Source: Pseudarthrobacter sp. NIBRBAC000502772 (lineage in GTDB: Bacteria; Actinomycetota; Actinomycetes; Actinomycetales; Micrococcaceae). From it: a stretch of DNA of 64,000 bases. The translations under genes were made by a program, and so were the position numbers. The stretch lies in NCBI RefSeq assembly GCF_006517235.1, contig NZ_CP041188.1:3596001-3660000 (forward strand). The letters run 5' to 3'. The notes beneath the pieces are model-generated. The model was not told the DNA's origin. It saw only the letters and a program-made list of their open reading frames with translations, and did no database searches. Positions 19,735 to 30,197 of this stretch are shown here, piece after piece (position 1 is the first letter of the stretch; each line of letters begins with the position of its first letter).

Positions 19735-22473
19735 TCAGCGGCGCTTTTTCTTGGCCGGACGCTTGGTGGCGTCCTGCGCTGCAGCCTTTGCCGGATTTCC
19801 GGACCGTGAAGAGACACGACCCTCCACCCTGGTCTGGGATGCGCCGTCTTCGCCGGGAGCCGTGTACTGCAGCTGGGCCGGCTTCTCCGGCGCTTCCAGG
19901 CCGGCAGCGTGGATCTGCGGCTCAACGTGCTCGGTGTGGCCACCTGCTGCGTCGGGCACCACCACATCCTGGGCTGGAGTCACCTCAACTTCAAGGTTGA
20001 ACAGGAAACCGACGCTTTCCTCGCGGATGGCCTCCATCATGCTCTGGAACATAACGAAGCCCTCGCGCTGGTATTCCACCAGCGGGTCACGCTGTGCCAT
20101 GGCGCGCAGGCCGATGCCTTCCTTGAGGTAGTCCATCTCGTACAGGTGTTCCTGCCACTTGCGCCCGATGACCGAGAGCACCACGCGGCGTTCCAGCTCG
20201 CGCATGCTTTCTGAGCCGATGGTCTCTTCCCGGGTCTGGTAGACCACACGGGCGTCGGAGAGCAGCTCCTCCTTGAGGAATTCAACAGTGAGCTTGGACT
20301 TGCCGCCGGCTTCCTCGATGATCTCTTCCGCTGTGACGCTGACGGGGTAGAGCGTCTTGAGGTTGGTCCACAGCTGGGTGTAATCCCAGTCGTCGCCATT
20401 GCCTTCGGCCGTGGCGGAGTCGATCAGGGCGGTGATGGTGTCCTCCACGAAGAACTGGACCTTCTCGTGGAGGTCGTCACCTTCGAGGATCCGGCGGCGG
20501 TCACCGTAGATGGCTTCGCGCTGGCGGTTCAGGACGTCATCGTACTTCAGGACGTTCTTGCGCTGCTCGGCGTTGCGGCCTTCAACCTGGCCCTGGGCAG
20601 ACGCGATGGCCCGGGAAACCAGTTTCGATTCCAACGCCACATCATCCGGGACCGAACTGTTCATCAGCCGTTCGGCCGCGCCGGAGTTGAAGAGCCGCAT
20701 CAGGTCATCGGTCAGGGAGAGGTAGAAGCGTGATTCGCCGGGGTCGCCCTGGCGGCCGGAGCGGCCACGGAGCTGGTTGTCGATGCGGCGGGACTCGTGC
20801 CGCTCAGTTCCCAGGACATACAGCCCGCCGAGGTTCAGTACTTCCTCGTGTTCGTCCTTTACGGACTGCTTGGCCGCTTCCAAGGCAGCCGGCCACGCGG
20901 CCTCGTATTCTTCGGAATTCTCTTCCGGGTCCAGCCCGCGCTTGGCCAGATCGGCCACCGCAGTGAATTCGGCGTTGCCACCCAGCATGATGTCAGTGCC
21001 GCGGCCTGCCATGTTGGTGGCCACCGTAACAGCACCCTTGCGTCCTGCCTGCGCAACGATGGCCGCTTCACGGGCGTGGTTCTTGGCGTTCAGGACTTCG
21101 TGCCTGATGCCTTCCTTGGCCAGCAGCCCGGAAAGGTATTCGCTCTTTTCGACACTCGTTGTGCCCACAAGGATCGGCTGGCCCAGTTTGTGACGCTCGG
21201 CAATGTCCTTCACGACGGCGTCGAACTTCACTTTTTCATTCTTGAACACGAGGTCCGACTGGTCGATCCGCTGCATGTCCCGGTTGGTGGGGATGGCCAC
21301 CACACCGAGCTTGTACGTCCCCATGAACTCGGCGGCCTCAGTCTCGGCCGTGCCGGTCATGCCTGCCAGCTTGGAGTACATCCGGAAGTAGTTCTGGAGC
21401 GTGACCGTGGCCAGGGTCTGGTTTTCGGCCTTGATCTCCACGGCTTCCTTGGCCTCGATGGCCTGGTGCATGCCCTCGTTATAGCGGCGGCCAGCCAGGA
21501 TTCGGCCAGTGTGTTCGTCAACGATGAGCACTTCGCCGTCGAGGATGACGTAGTCCTTGTCCCGCTTGAACAGTTCCTTGGCTTTGATGGCGTTGTTCAG
21601 GAACCCGATGAGCGGAGTGTTCGCGGATTCGTAGAGGTTCTGGATTCCCAGGTAGTCCTCCACTTTTTCGATGCCGCTCTCCAGGACGCCGACGGTGCGC
21701 TTCTTCTCGTCCGCCTCGTAGTCCTCGCCGGCCTTCAGGCGCTGCACTACCTTGGCAAATTCGCTGTACCACCGGTTGGTGTCGCCCTGGGCAGGACCGG
21801 AAATGATGAGCGGCGTGCGGGCTTCGTCGATGAGGATGGAGTCGACCTCGTCAACAATGGCGAAGTTGTGGCCACGCTGGACCAGTTCTGACTGGTCCCA
21901 CGCCATGTTGTCGCGCAGGTAGTCAAAGCCGAATTCGTTGTTGGTGCCGTAGGTGATGTCCGCGGCGTACTGCTGCCTGCGCACCGCGGGATCCTGGTTG
22001 GACAGGATGCAACCGCTGGTCAGGCCAAGGAAACGGTAGACCCGGCCCATAAGGTCTGACTGGTATTCGGCAAGGTAGTCGTTCACCGTGATGACGTGGA
22101 CGCCATTGCCGGTGAGGGCATTAAGGAAGGCGGGCGCGGTGGCCACGAGGGTTTTGCCTTCGCCGGTCTTCATTTCGGCGATATTGCCGAGGTGGAGCGC
22201 GGCGCCACCCATAAGCTGGACGTCAAAGTGACGCATGCCCAAGGTGCGGGATGAGGCCTCACGCACGGCCGCGAATGCCTCCGGGAGGAGATCGTCCAGG
22301 TGCTCGCCGTCCCGGTGGCGGGCGCGGAGGTGGTCAGTTTCCTCGCGGAGCTCAGCATCCGTGAAGGTTTTGAACGAGTCTTCGAGCGCATTGATGGAGT
22401 CGGCATAGTTCCGCAGTTGCCGCAGGGTTTTTTTGTCACCCGTGCGGAGAAGTTTTTCGATAAGTGATGCCAC
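19735..22473 (-). CDS. secA: Preprotein translocase ATPase SecA (SecA1)
   Basis: This 912-residue motor drives protein export through SecYEG. Walker A is [11 protein letters not shown] (about 101-111), followed by [19 protein letters not shown]. The preprotein cross-linking region includes [19 protein letters not shown] and TGTAETEA. The second nucleotide-binding half contains [14 protein letters not shown] and [18 protein letters not shown]. The C-terminus ends in a Lys/Arg tail (PAKKKRR) without the zinc-binding CxCx8CH/C motif, as in many actinobacterial SecA1 proteins. The GTG start at 22473 follows GGGAGTAT. Its position before hpf, comF, lpqB, mtrB and mtrA matches Rv3240c and supports the housekeeping SecA1 rather than an accessory SecA2. 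Confidence 0.97.
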   Translation of the reverse strand: MASLIEKLLRTGDKKTLRQLRNYADSINALEDSFKTFTDAELREETDHLRARHRDGEHLDDLLPEAFAAVREASSRTLGMRHFDVQLMGGAALHLGNIAEMKTGEGKTLVATAPAFLNALTGNGVHVITVNDYLAEYQSDLMGRVYRFLGLTSGCILSNQDPAVRRQQYAADITYGTNNEFGFDYLRDNMAWDQSELVQRGHNFAIVDEVDSILIDEARTPLIISGPAQGDTNRWYSEFAKVVQRLKAGEDYEADEKKRTVGVLESGIEKVEDYLGIQNLYESANTPLIGFLNNAIKAKELFKRDKDYVILDGEVLIVDEHTGRILAGRRYNEGMHQAIEAKEAVEIKAENQTLATVTLQNYFRMYSKLAGMTGTAETEAAEFMGTYKLGVVAIPTNRDMQRIDQSDLVFKNEKVKFDAVVKDIAERHKLGQPILVGTTSVEKSEYLSGLLAKEGIRHEVLNAKNHAREAAIVAQAGRKGAVTVATNMAGRGTDIMLGGNAEFTAVADLAKRGLDPEENSEEYEAAWPAALEAAKQSVKDEHEEVLNLGGLYVLGTERHESRRIDNQLRGRSGRQGDPGESRFYLSLTDDLMRLFNSGAAERLMNSSVPDDVALESKLVSRAIASAQGQVEGRNAEQRKNVLKYDDVLNRQREAIYGDRRRILEGDDLHEKVQFFVEDTITALIDSATAEGNGDDWDYTQLWTNLKTLYPVSVTAEEIIEEAGGKSKLTVEFLKEELLSDARVVYQTREETIGSESMRELERRVVLSVIGRKWQEHLYEMDYLKEGIGLRAMAQRDPLVEYQREGFVMFQSMMEAIREESVGFLFNLEVEVTPAQDVVVPDAAGGHTEHVEPQIHAAGLEAPEKPAQLQYTAPGEDGASQTRVEGRVSSRSGNPAKAAAQDATKRPAKKKRR

Positions 22474-22520
22474 GTGAAGATACTCCCAGTCTTATGCTGC
22501 CGAATTCTGGCGTTTTTAGT

Positions 22521-23786
22521 CTACGGGAGAGACACAGGCCACGCGGCCGGTGTTCCCTGAGAGCGGAGCGGACCGGCGCGGTGGCGCAGGGCGGCGCCGA
22601 GGGACTCCGCCAGGTCCCCGATCGGGCTGACCACAATGTTGTCCAGCTCCAGCCATTCGGCCATCAGTTCCAGCTCGGCGGCGAGCTCGACGGCGGTCCC
22701 TGCCGGTGCGTCCGGCTCACTGTAGGCGGACCTGACCAGCAGATTGCCTGCCGCACGGTCCGCCTTAAGGTCCACCCGCGCCACGATGGTGTCACCCAGG
22801 AGAAAGGGCAGGACGTAGTACCCGAAACGCCGGAGGTGCGCGGGCGTGTAAATCTCGATCCGGAAATGGAACCCGAAGAGCTCCTCTAGCCGGCGCCGCT
22901 CGAAGACTAGGGAGTCAAAGGGGCTGAGCAAGGCCCGCCCTGCCGCCCGCCGCGGCATTGTGGCGTCGGCATGGAGGTATACCTTCCGGTCCCAGCCGGC
23001 GACAGCGACCGGCTCCAGCCTCCCTATGCTGACCAGATGGTCCACAGAGGCGGCGGCCGCCTTGACGGGTGTACGGAAGTAGTCCGCGAAGCACTTCACG
23101 GTTCCGATGCCATGGGCGCGCGCGGCCGCGTCGATGAGCCGATGCATGGCCTCAACAGTGTCCGGCGTGGTTTCGAGGGCCAGCCGCCGCGGCAGCACCC
23201 TGGCCGTCAGCGTGTACTTTCGCTCGAACTGTTCGGTTCTGGATGCCGCGGAAATGGTGCCCGCCTCGAACAGGTCTTCAAGCACGCGCTTGACGGCGTT
23301 CCAGTTCCATCCCCAGTTGTCGTCCCGCCGGTCCTCCACGTGCCCGATGTTCACCGTCAGTTCCGCCGCCGTCATGGGCCGCCCTGCGGCGAGGGCGTCG
23401 AGGATCTTTCCTGCCACCGCGTCGCGCAGGTCCGGGTCGAGGGCGGACGCACCCACCCACGTGCGTTTCTGCCACAAGCGGAGGTCATGGAAGTGCTCGG
23501 GCCGGATGAAGCTGGCCTCGTGGGCCCAGTACTCCATCATGCGTCGGGGAGGCGAGCTGGCCATCCGCTGAAGGATGGTGCGGTCGTAGTTGCCGAGCCT
23601 TGAAAAGAAGGGCAGAAAGTGACTGCGGGACAACACGTTGACGGAATCGATCTGGACAAGCTGGATCCGGGCAAAGGTCCGGCCCACCGTCCGTGAGGTC
23701 ACGGGGCCGGCGGGCCGTCCTTTGTCGAGTCCCTGAGCTGCCAGGGCGATCCGCCGGGCCTGGTTAAGGCTCAGCGTCGCTGGCAC
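22521..23786 (-). CDS. Winged-helix DNA glycosylase of the YcaQ (HTH_42) family
   Basis: This 421-residue protein matches the crosslink-repair glycosylase family. It has an N-terminal helical region with LVQIDSVNVLSRSHFLPFFSRLG, which holds the family QxD catalytic signature (QID). It continues through EYWAHEASFI and WNWNAVKRVLEDLFEAGTI (winged helix), and ends with RRLEELFGFHFRIEIYTPAHLRRFGYYVLPFLLGD. E. coli YcaQ excises N7-alkylated guanines, including crosslinks. The actinobacterial branch is untested to my knowledge, so the substrate is inferred. The GTG start follows AGGA. It lies between hpf and secA on the same strand and could be co-transcribed with hpf. Confidence 0.85.
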   Translation of the reverse strand: MPATLSLNQARRIALAAQGLDKGRPAGPVTSRTVGRTFARIQLVQIDSVNVLSRSHFLPFFSRLGNYDRTILQRMASSPPRRMMEYWAHEASFIRPEHFHDLRLWQKRTWVGASALDPDLRDAVAGKILDALAAGRPMTAAELTVNIGHVEDRRDDNWGWNWNAVKRVLEDLFEAGTISAASRTEQFERKYTLTARVLPRRLALETTPDTVEAMHRLIDAAARAHGIGTVKCFADYFRTPVKAAAASVDHLVSIGRLEPVAVAGWDRKVYLHADATMPRRAAGRALLSPFDSLVFERRRLEELFGFHFRIEIYTPAHLRRFGYYVLPFLLGDTIVARVDLKADRAAGNLLVRSAYSEPDAPAGTAVELAAELELMAEWLELDNIVVSPIGDLAESLGAALRHRAGPLRSQGTPAAWPVSLP

Positions 23787-23818
23787 ATCAGTCCTTTCAT
23801 TGAGGGGTGTAAACCGCC

Positions 23819-24544
23819 CTAGACTTTTGCGGCGTCGTCATCGGAACGGTAGGCGAGGATTTTTTCTTCGACGGCCGTCTCCCCCGGTTCGCATTCGTGG
23901 TCCAGGGTGATCACCCCGTACGTCCAGCCACGGCGCCGATAGACCACCGAGGGCGTGTTGGTGGCCTTGTCCACAAACAGGTAGAAATCGTGGCCCACGA
24001 GCTCCATGTTGTCCACAGCATCGTCAAGGGTGAGGGAGGCCGCAGGGAAAACTTTGCGCCGGATCAGCACCGGGGAGTCCCCAGCCGGGATGTCGTTCTC
24101 GACCTCGTAGGGCGATCGTTCAACAGGTGCTGCCTGGGTTTCGCTGCGATGGCTCGCCTCGACATAAAGGGGCTCGCTGGTACTCGCGGGTTCCAGTGAT
24201 GCGGTGGCTTCACGTACTGCCTTGGGGGTGTGGCGCCCGTGGTGGACCTTCTTGCGGTCCTTGGCGCGGCGGAGACGTTCCAGCAGCTTGGTGTAGGCGA
24301 GATCGAACGCAGCGAATTTGTCTGCGGCGCTGGCTTCGGCACGGATTACGGGTCCCCGGCCCAGGACCGTCACTTCAACGGTGAGCTGGTCGCCGGTCTG
24401 GCGCGCATTCGTTTCCTTGGAAACCTTCGCGTCAACCCGCTGGACCTTGTCGCCAAGTGACTCGATCTTAGAGATCTTCTCACCGGCGTATTCGCGGAAG
24501 CGGTCTGAGACCGTCAGATTTCGTCCGCTGATCATAAACTCCAT
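23819..24544 (-). CDS. hpf: Ribosome hibernation promoting factor, long form
   Basis: This 241-residue protein has an N-terminal S30AE domain (about 1-100, MEFMISGRNLTVSDRFREYAGEKISKIE, with basic LLERLRRAKDRKKVHHGRH) and a C-terminal dimerisation domain (about 180-241, VIRRKVFPAASLTLDDAVDNMELVGHDFYLFVDKATNTPSVVYRRRGWTYGVI). Long HPF makes inactive 100S ribosome dimers in stationary phase. I set the start at the ATG at 24544, preceded by GGAGGGCACC, rather than an upstream in-frame codon. Synteny with Rv3241c supports the call. Confidence 0.95.
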   Translation of the reverse strand: MEFMISGRNLTVSDRFREYAGEKISKIESLGDKVQRVDAKVSKETNARQTGDQLTVEVTVLGRGPVIRAEASAADKFAAFDLAYTKLLERLRRAKDRKKVHHGRHTPKAVREATASLEPASTSEPLYVEASHRSETQAAPVERSPYEVENDIPAGDSPVLIRRKVFPAASLTLDDAVDNMELVGHDFYLFVDKATNTPSVVYRRRGWTYGVITLDHECEPGETAVEEKILAYRSDDDAAKV

Positions 24545-24755
24545 GGTGCCCTCCAAATGACTTCGGTGACACGACGGCGGCACATCCCACGGGCCGATCT
24601 GCTTGACAGTCGAGCCCCTTTCCGAGCCGCCATCGAAAGGTACAACTTGTTCTTGGTACCCACAACCGACGTTAGTTCATAGCCACCTGTTATTCATCCT
24701 TTCTTCGTTTATTTTTTTCTAAGACGGGCGGCGTTCCGCCAGCTCCCGGGGCGGG

Positions 24756-25718
24756 CTATTCGCCGCCAGCTGAATCCGGCGGGCGTGTCGCGGCAAGGAC
24801 CACTGCACCCACCACAACGGCACCGCTGAGGTGCAGTGCGCGGGCGGCTTCGGCGAGTGTGGCCCCTGTGGTGAGGACGTCGTCGACAATGATGCAGCGG
24901 CGTCCGGCCACCCGCGCGCGCTGGCCTTTCGGGACCTTCATGGACCCCTTGACCCGGCTCGCCCTGGCCCCGCGGCCGAGTCCCTTTTGGCCTCCAGGCA
25001 GCCGCTCCAATGCGGCGCGGCGCCGGGATTTCCGGATCACGTCCACCACCGGTGTACCGCGGATGGTGGTCCCCCGGCGCAACTCTGCGAGCAGGAGATG
25101 GACCGGGCTGAATCCCCTCTTGATGTAGCCGGCCGTGCTGCTGGGCACCGGAACCAGGCAGACGCCGTCGACGCCGGCCACGGACGCGGCAATGCCCTGC
25201 CCCAGTCCGCGCGCCAGGACTGACGTGAGCTGGTGCTGGCCATGGCTCTTGAACGAAAGCACGGCCTGCGCCAGCTCCTCGCGGTACACCCCGGCCGCCA
25301 CCACGGGAAGGATCAGGCCGCCGTCGACGTTCATCAGGGCCGGCGCCTGCTCCTCTGCCCGGAACGGGTGCCTGGTCAACAGGCGGACGTGGCGTTCGCA
25401 CATGACGCACAGGGCCAGGTCCTCCGCTCCGCAGCAGACACAGTCCACAGGGACGGCAAGTGCCAGCAGCTCCGCGGCGGCCACGCCCATCTGGTCGGCG
25501 GCCCGCAGCCAGCGGCCGCGGTGGCCGCCGCGATGCTTGGCGGACTGCAGCGGAGGCGGCAGGAGGTCCGGATCCAGGCTTGCCGCATTTCTGGCGGGAC
25601 TTCCCCCGGAGCGGCCCCCACCGCGGCCCCCGGACCGGCGCGCAGTCCCGTGGCGCACAGTCCCGTGGCGAGCAGGCGGGTGGCGGGCAGGAGGACATCC
25701 GGGCTGAACTTCGGTCAC
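24756..25718 (-). CDS. ComF-family phosphoribosyltransferase-like protein
   Basis: The recognisable protein starts with a double-zinc-knuckle region (CVCCGAEDLALCVMC). The ComF core follows (AAGVYREELAQAVLSFKSHGQ, LVPVPSSTAGYIKRGFSPVHLL), then the phosphoribosyl pyrophosphate loop RRCIIVDDVLTTGATL. ComF proteins are linked to DNA uptake, but in this neighbourhood the role is unknown. The start is uncertain. The GTG at 25718 gives about 320 residues with a low-complexity Arg/Gly/Pro/His leader. The ATG at 25490 gives about 244 residues, begins shortly before the zinc knuckle and may be the true start. The gene lies downstream of lpqB, as Rv3242c does near lpqB. Confidence 0.8.
   Translation of the reverse strand: MTEVQPGCPPARHPPARHGTVRHGTARRSGGRGGGRSGGSPARNAASLDPDLLPPPLQSAKHRGGHRGRWLRAADQMGVAAAELLALAVPVDCVCCGAEDLALCVMCERHVRLLTRHPFRAEEQAPALMNVDGGLILPVVAAGVYREELAQAVLSFKSHGQHQLTSVLARGLGQGIAASVAGVDGVCLVPVPSSTAGYIKRGFSPVHLLLAELRRGTTIRGTPVVDVIRKSRRRAALERLPGGQKGLGRGARASRVKGSMKVPKGQRARVAGRRCIIVDDVLTTGATLAEAARALHLSGAVVVGAVVLAATRPPDSAGGE
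25643..25670 (+). repeat. Short 15-bp-period tandem repeat near the comF 5' end
   Basis: CAGTCCCGTGGCG occurs at 25643-25655 and again at 25658-25670. It encodes part of the low-complexity leader if comF begins at 25718. If translation begins at 25490, the repeat is in untranslated sequence. Confidence 0.6.
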
Positions 25719-25777
25719 ACCCCATGGTGGCCTGCCGGCCGTGGCCCCGGAACCTCCGGTCCGCGCTATGTGGAAAG

Positions 25778-27496
25778 CTACCCAGGGAATGAGGGGTCGA
25801 TGGGGCCCTTCAGCTGGGGCGACCAGCCGTTGCCAAGCCGCTGGAAGATGCCCTCGGCCGATTGGCCGTAGATTTCCTCCAGCCCGTTGCCGGCGCTGAG
25901 CCACACCAGGCCGGGCCATGGCGCCAACTGCTGGGGTTGTCCGGAGGTGAGGGACAGCAGCTCCGGCGTGACGTTCGAACCTGCCGAGGCTTTCATCACG
26001 GCAACCGTGGTGTCGTTCACCCAGACGCCCTGGTCCGGGTCACCGGAAGCCACCAGGGTGATCGGGGCAGTCAGTTCCCGGGGTGTCCCGTCGGCGTTCC
26101 GGATGATCCCGGCAATCTGCACCTTCGTCTTGCCGTTTTGTTCCGAAATGACCAGCGCCCGGACGCCCTCGCGGGAGATCCTCAGCTCCTTGACGGTTCT
26201 TCCGGCCAACCACGACGGCGTGAGCGTAACGGTGGGAACGGCGGCACCTTCGGCGACTCCGACGGGCCGGTAGGCCACCACCTCAGTACCGCCGGTAGCT
26301 CCAGGCCCTGCGGCCCACACCCAGTCATGAATGCTGAAGGACGGGTGCGTAATGGTGCTGCGCGTTGTCAGCGCACGGGCGGGCTGTCCCGGCACCATGC
26401 TGTAAAGCGTCGTCCGGCTTTCGTTGAGGAAGGCAACGGTCTGGGACACCGGGGATTCCGACGGGTAGCGGGGCCCGAGCGATGAAACTGGCTGCATATC
26501 CGGCAGCGGGGACACCCTGTTGTTTTCGTAGCGAACCAGTTCATTGCCGCTGACGGCGATTTCGCGGACCGGCACGTTTTTGTCCCGCACCGGGGGCAAA
26601 ACCGAACCGTTGTCTTCGACGCGGACCAGGTCCTGGTTGGCATGCAACTCCACATTAACGACGTCGGGCTGGCTGCGGAACGTGAGCGAAAGCTGCGTCT
26701 GCATCCGGAGCCTGTCCTCTGTGGACGCCTCGGTGAGTTCCTTGGCCGTGAGGTCCACCTGCGCGGCGCCGGACACCACCGGAACCGATTCGCGGGCGAG
26801 TTTGATGCCGGACGGGAAGGCGCTCACCACCGCGCCGCGAAGGTACGGCGCGGGGCCGGCCAGCAGGGCACTGGTCATGGCTTTGACGGTCTTGTTCTTG
26901 ATGAACCAGCGGACGTCAGGCACGGCATAGGTGAAGCTGGGATCGTAGAAGTAGATGGGGTAGGCGCCGTAGATGACCTTGAAGGTTTCCTCCGGGATCG
27001 CTGTTCCGTCCGGGATCGCTGAGATCCGCCATTCGCCGTCCACCTGGGTGAGAGTGGCCGGAATGTTCTCGATGGTGCCTTCGGGCATCTGGGTGGCGAT
27101 GCCGTCAACGTCCACGCTGTACGCAACGTCCAGCTGGTAGTTGTAGACGTTGTCGACGCCGGTGCCCACCACTTTCGCCTCGCGGTACACAAGCGCGCGC
27201 TGGTCGGGTTTCCAGGATACTGACGCTGCCTGCGTCAGGTATTCGCGGGCCACCGCGTAGTCCCCCTCGTATCCGGTACCGGCACGGTAGAAGTAATCAA
27301 TGATGTTTTCCGGCGTGGCGCCGGGCTGGGGCGCGGCCGGGAGGAACACCGGTGCGTTGACGTTGCCGGCGCTGCCTTCCGCGCTCTTCCCCACCGGCCC
27401 GGCCGTGGGAATGCGCGCGCAGGAGGCCAGGACCAGGACAACGACGAACAGCACAACGCTCCTCTTCAGCATTGCCCGCACTTTTCGTCCCGTCAT
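25778..27496 (-). CDS. lpqB: Lipoprotein LpqB, partner of the MtrAB system
   Basis: This 572-residue exported lipoprotein has a signal peptide [14 protein letters not shown] with the lipobox LASC (Cys about residue 26), followed by a low-complexity linker. A GerMN-like domain lies at about 200-290 ([38 protein letters not shown]), and the C-terminal half is a beta-propeller-like region. In mycobacteria LpqB interacts with the sensor MtrB and affects cell division and wall integrity. The ATG overlaps the mtrB stop by 4 bp, so it is translated as part of the mtrA-mtrB-lpqB operon. Confidence 0.95.
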   Translation of the reverse strand: MTGRKVRAMLKRSVVLFVVVLVLASCARIPTAGPVGKSAEGSAGNVNAPVFLPAAPQPGATPENIIDYFYRAGTGYEGDYAVAREYLTQAASVSWKPDQRALVYREAKVVGTGVDNVYNYQLDVAYSVDVDGIATQMPEGTIENIPATLTQVDGEWRISAIPDGTAIPEETFKVIYGAYPIYFYDPSFTYAVPDVRWFIKNKTVKAMTSALLAGPAPYLRGAVVSAFPSGIKLARESVPVVSGAAQVDLTAKELTEASTEDRLRMQTQLSLTFRSQPDVVNVELHANQDLVRVEDNGSVLPPVRDKNVPVREIAVSGNELVRYENNRVSPLPDMQPVSSLGPRYPSESPVSQTVAFLNESRTTLYSMVPGQPARALTTRSTITHPSFSIHDWVWAAGPGATGGTEVVAYRPVGVAEGAAVPTVTLTPSWLAGRTVKELRISREGVRALVISEQNGKTKVQIAGIIRNADGTPRELTAPITLVASGDPDQGVWVNDTTVAVMKASAGSNVTPELLSLTSGQPQQLAPWPGLVWLSAGNGLEEIYGQSAEGIFQRLGNGWSPQLKGPIDPSFPG

Positions 27497-29418
27497 GAAG
27501 ACTCCTTCGGTGTTGCGCCCGTCCCGGCAGGGGTGCGCCCGGCGCCCTGGCCACGCCCGCCGCCAGCGGGGACCTCAGGCGCCCCAGTGGGGCCGGGCCC
27601 CAGGACCAGCACGTTTTTCGAGTGTGGGACGTCGGGGAGGATGATGTCCTCCGGCTCAAGCTGCACAGGTGAGCGGTCGATCTCCTCGCCCTGGCGCAAC
27701 GGAATGGTCAGCCGGAAGTTGGCTCCTCTACCCTTGTTTCCCCATGCCTGCAGCCAGCCGTTATGGAGTTTGGTGTCTTCCATGGCGATGGACAGGCCCA
27801 GTCCGCTGCCTCCGGTGGTGCGGGCCCGCGCGGGATCCGCACGCCAGAACCGGTCAAAGACCCGGGCGGCCTCGGCCGGGGTCATGCCGATCCCCTGATC
27901 CCGGACTGCAACTCCCACCGCTGACTGGTTGGCTGCGACAGTCACGGTGACCGGCCTGCCTTCGCCATGCTCCACTGCATTCAGGATGAGGTTCCGCAGG
28001 ATCCTGTCGATCCTCCTGGCGTCCATCTCCGCGACAATTCCGACGGCCGGAGCCCGGAGGATGATCTCCGAGCCGTATTCGGCCGCGACGGGCGCTGCCC
28101 CGTCAATGACGTGGGCGATCACCTGCAGGATGTCCTCGGGCTCGGCGTCGAGCATGGCCACGCCGGCGTCGAAGCGGGAGATCTCGAGCAGGTCGGCCAG
28201 CAGGGACTGGAACCGCTCCACCTGGTTGTACAGGAGTTCGGCCGAGCGCTTGTTGATGGGGTCGAAGTCGTGGCGGGCGTCGTACAGCACTTCCGCGGCC
28301 ATCCGGACGGTGGTCAGGGGCGTGCGCAGCTCGTGGGAGACGTCGGAGACAAACCGCTGCTGCATCTGGGACAACATGGCCAGCTGGGTGATCTGCTCCT
28401 GGAGGCTGGCGGCCATGTGGTTGAACGATGCCCCGAGGCGGGCAACCTCGTCTTCGCCTTTGACCACCATCCGCTCCTGCAATTGGCCGGCCGCAAGCTT
28501 CTCCGACACCAGGGCAGCGTGGCTGACGGGGCTGACAACGTTGCGGGTGACATACCAGGCGATGGCCCCGATCATCAGAACCAGCACTGCGCCGCCAGCC
28601 AGGAGGACGCCCTGGATTTCGTCGAGCGTCTGCTGGGCGGTGTTGACGTCATAGATCAGGTAGAGCTCATACACGGTCCCGTTGAAGGTCACCAGGTTGC
28701 CCACGGCGATCCCCGGCCTGTCCTCGGTGCCTACCGGAATCACGGTGGAGGCCCAGTACTGGTCCTTGCCTGATGCCTGGACCGCCGTACGGAGTGCAGG
28801 CGGGATGACGCTGACGGTCAGCTGGTCCGACGCCCGCGACTCCACCCAGCGGTTCCGGGGTTTGGTCTGTTCGGGCTTGGCTTCGAAAACGTAGCGGCGC
28901 TGGATAACGGAGCCGCGGCCTTCCACGGCGTTCAAAGTGTCGTAGACCAGGGTGATGACGCTGGACTGGTCGGTGACCTGGGCGCCGTCGAACGTCTCCT
29001 GGACCTGTTTGACGTAGTATCGGGTCTCGGATTCGGCCTGGGTGAGGCGCTCCTGGAACAGGTTGTTGGCGATCTGGTTGGACAGGTAGGCGCCCACGGC
29101 GCCAAAGGATGTCACGGCCAGCAGCAGCGTGGTGAGGACTGTCCGGAACTGCAGGGACCGTCGCCAGCGTCGACGCATGGCCCGCCCGGCGAAACGGACC
29201 GCAGGGAAGAAACGGGTCACGCCGAGGCGGACAAGGCGGCCCACCCGTAGCCCCACGATTACTCCACGGCGCCGCCAGATCCGCGCCCGGAATGGCAGTG
29301 TTGCCAGCTCCGACGGCAGCGCATCCGTGTGCTCCGGGCCCTTGGCTGCGGGAAGGTCCGGGGCGCGGTGTGCTTCTGGTCCTGAGGGCTCAGGAACCTG
29401 CTTTGTAGCCGACACCAC
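27493..29418 (-). CDS. mtrB: Sensor histidine kinase MtrB
   Basis: This 641-residue membrane kinase has a basic N-terminus ([10 protein letters not shown]), a first membrane helix near residues 90-112 and an extracytoplasmic sensor region. A second helix follows near 275-300 ([22 protein letters not shown]), then HAMP ([29 protein letters not shown]) and HisKA with the phospho-His in [13 protein letters not shown]. HATPase_c has [21 protein letters not shown] and GSGLGLSIA. It phosphorylates MtrA to control cell-wall and division genes. The gene overlaps the end of mtrA by 29 bp. Two adjacent GTG codons (29418 and 29415) could start translation. Confidence 0.96.
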   Translation of the reverse strand: MVSATKQVPEPSGPEAHRAPDLPAAKGPEHTDALPSELATLPFRARIWRRRGVIVGLRVGRLVRLGVTRFFPAVRFAGRAMRRRWRRSLQFRTVLTTLLLAVTSFGAVGAYLSNQIANNLFQERLTQAESETRYYVKQVQETFDGAQVTDQSSVITLVYDTLNAVEGRGSVIQRRYVFEAKPEQTKPRNRWVESRASDQLTVSVIPPALRTAVQASGKDQYWASTVIPVGTEDRPGIAVGNLVTFNGTVYELYLIYDVNTAQQTLDEIQGVLLAGGAVLVLMIGAIAWYVTRNVVSPVSHAALVSEKLAAGQLQERMVVKGEDEVARLGASFNHMAASLQEQITQLAMLSQMQQRFVSDVSHELRTPLTTVRMAAEVLYDARHDFDPINKRSAELLYNQVERFQSLLADLLEISRFDAGVAMLDAEPEDILQVIAHVIDGAAPVAAEYGSEIILRAPAVGIVAEMDARRIDRILRNLILNAVEHGEGRPVTVTVAANQSAVGVAVRDQGIGMTPAEAARVFDRFWRADPARARTTGGSGLGLSIAMEDTKLHNGWLQAWGNKGRGANFRLTIPLRQGEEIDRSPVQLEPEDIILPDVPHSKNVLVLGPGPTGAPEVPAGGGRGQGAGRTPAGTGATPKESS

Positions 29419-30064
29419 GAACCGTCAATACAACTTCGGGAGCTTCCGGATCCCGTTCAATTTTTGACCGGAGGCGCTGGACGTGGACGTTGACCAGCCG
29501 GGTGTCCGCCGCGTGGCGGTAGCCCCAGACCTGTTCCAGCAGCAGCTCACGGGTGAACACCTGCCATGGCTTCCGCGCCAGGGCTACGAGGAGGTCAAAC
29601 TCCAGGGGCGTGAGGGAAATCCGCTCATCGGCACGCTTCACGGTGTGGCCGGCCACGTCGATGGTGATGTCAGCGATCCGCAGCGTTTCAGGCGCCTTCT
29701 GGTCGCCGGGCCGCAGGCGGGCACGCACGCGTGCCACGAGTTCGGCGGGTTTGAACGGCTTGGGTACGTAGTCGTCTGCGCCGGACTCAAGGCCGCGGAC
29801 GACGTCGGACGTATCCGACTTGGCCGTGAGCATAACGATGGGCACGTCCGATTCGGAGCGGATCTGCCGGCAGACCTCGATGCCGTCCACACCGGGCAGC
29901 ATCAGGTCAAGCAGCACGAGGTCAGGCTTCGATGAACGGAAAATATCCAGCGCCTGGCTGCCATCGGCGCAAAAAACCGGCTCAAAGCCGTCGTTGCGCA
30001 GAACAATCCCAATCATTTCGGCCAGCGCTTCGTCATCGTCAACTACCAGAATGCGTGCCTTCAT
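29390..30064 (-). CDS. mtrA: Response regulator MtrA (OmpR family)
   Basis: This 224-residue regulator has a receiver domain with VVDDDEALAEM, the phospho-Asp in LVLLDLMLPGVDG (about residue 53) and the conserved Lys in YVPKPF. A winged-helix effector follows (RISLTPLEFDLLVALARKPWQVFTRELLLEQVWGYRHAADTRLVNVHVQRLRSKIE). I placed the start at the ATG at 30064, with AAGGGAAT upstream, because the receiver begins there and the open frame above it is Pro/Gly/Cys-rich and unlike any family member. It is the first gene of the MtrA-MtrB-LpqB operon. Confidence 0.97.
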   Translation of the reverse strand: MKARILVVDDDEALAEMIGIVLRNDGFEPVFCADGSQALDIFRSSKPDLVLLDLMLPGVDGIEVCRQIRSESDVPIVMLTAKSDTSDVVRGLESGADDYVPKPFKPAELVARVRARLRPGDQKAPETLRIADITIDVAGHTVKRADERISLTPLEFDLLVALARKPWQVFTRELLLEQVWGYRHAADTRLVNVHVQRLRSKIERDPEAPEVVLTVRGVGYKAGS

Positions 30065-30197
30065 AGTTATATATTCCCTTATTGAACAGGGTTTGTCCTG
30101 TTGAACGGCCTTACGGCATGGCGCCACGCTATGACGCCCGACGCCGGAACTATAGGCTGGCAACACGCGGACAGTCCCGCGCGGGGGAAGGAACAGG

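Noticed and set aside
24716..24745. Terminator after comF from GGCGG-CGTT-CCGCC
   Set aside because: The stem is only five base pairs and no T-run follows on the minus strand, so it is not convincing.
24709..25725. 338-codon minus-strand frame overlapping comF
   Set aside because: The ComF zinc knuckle and phosphoribosyl motif lie in the other frame; this one is Arg/Pro/Gly low complexity.
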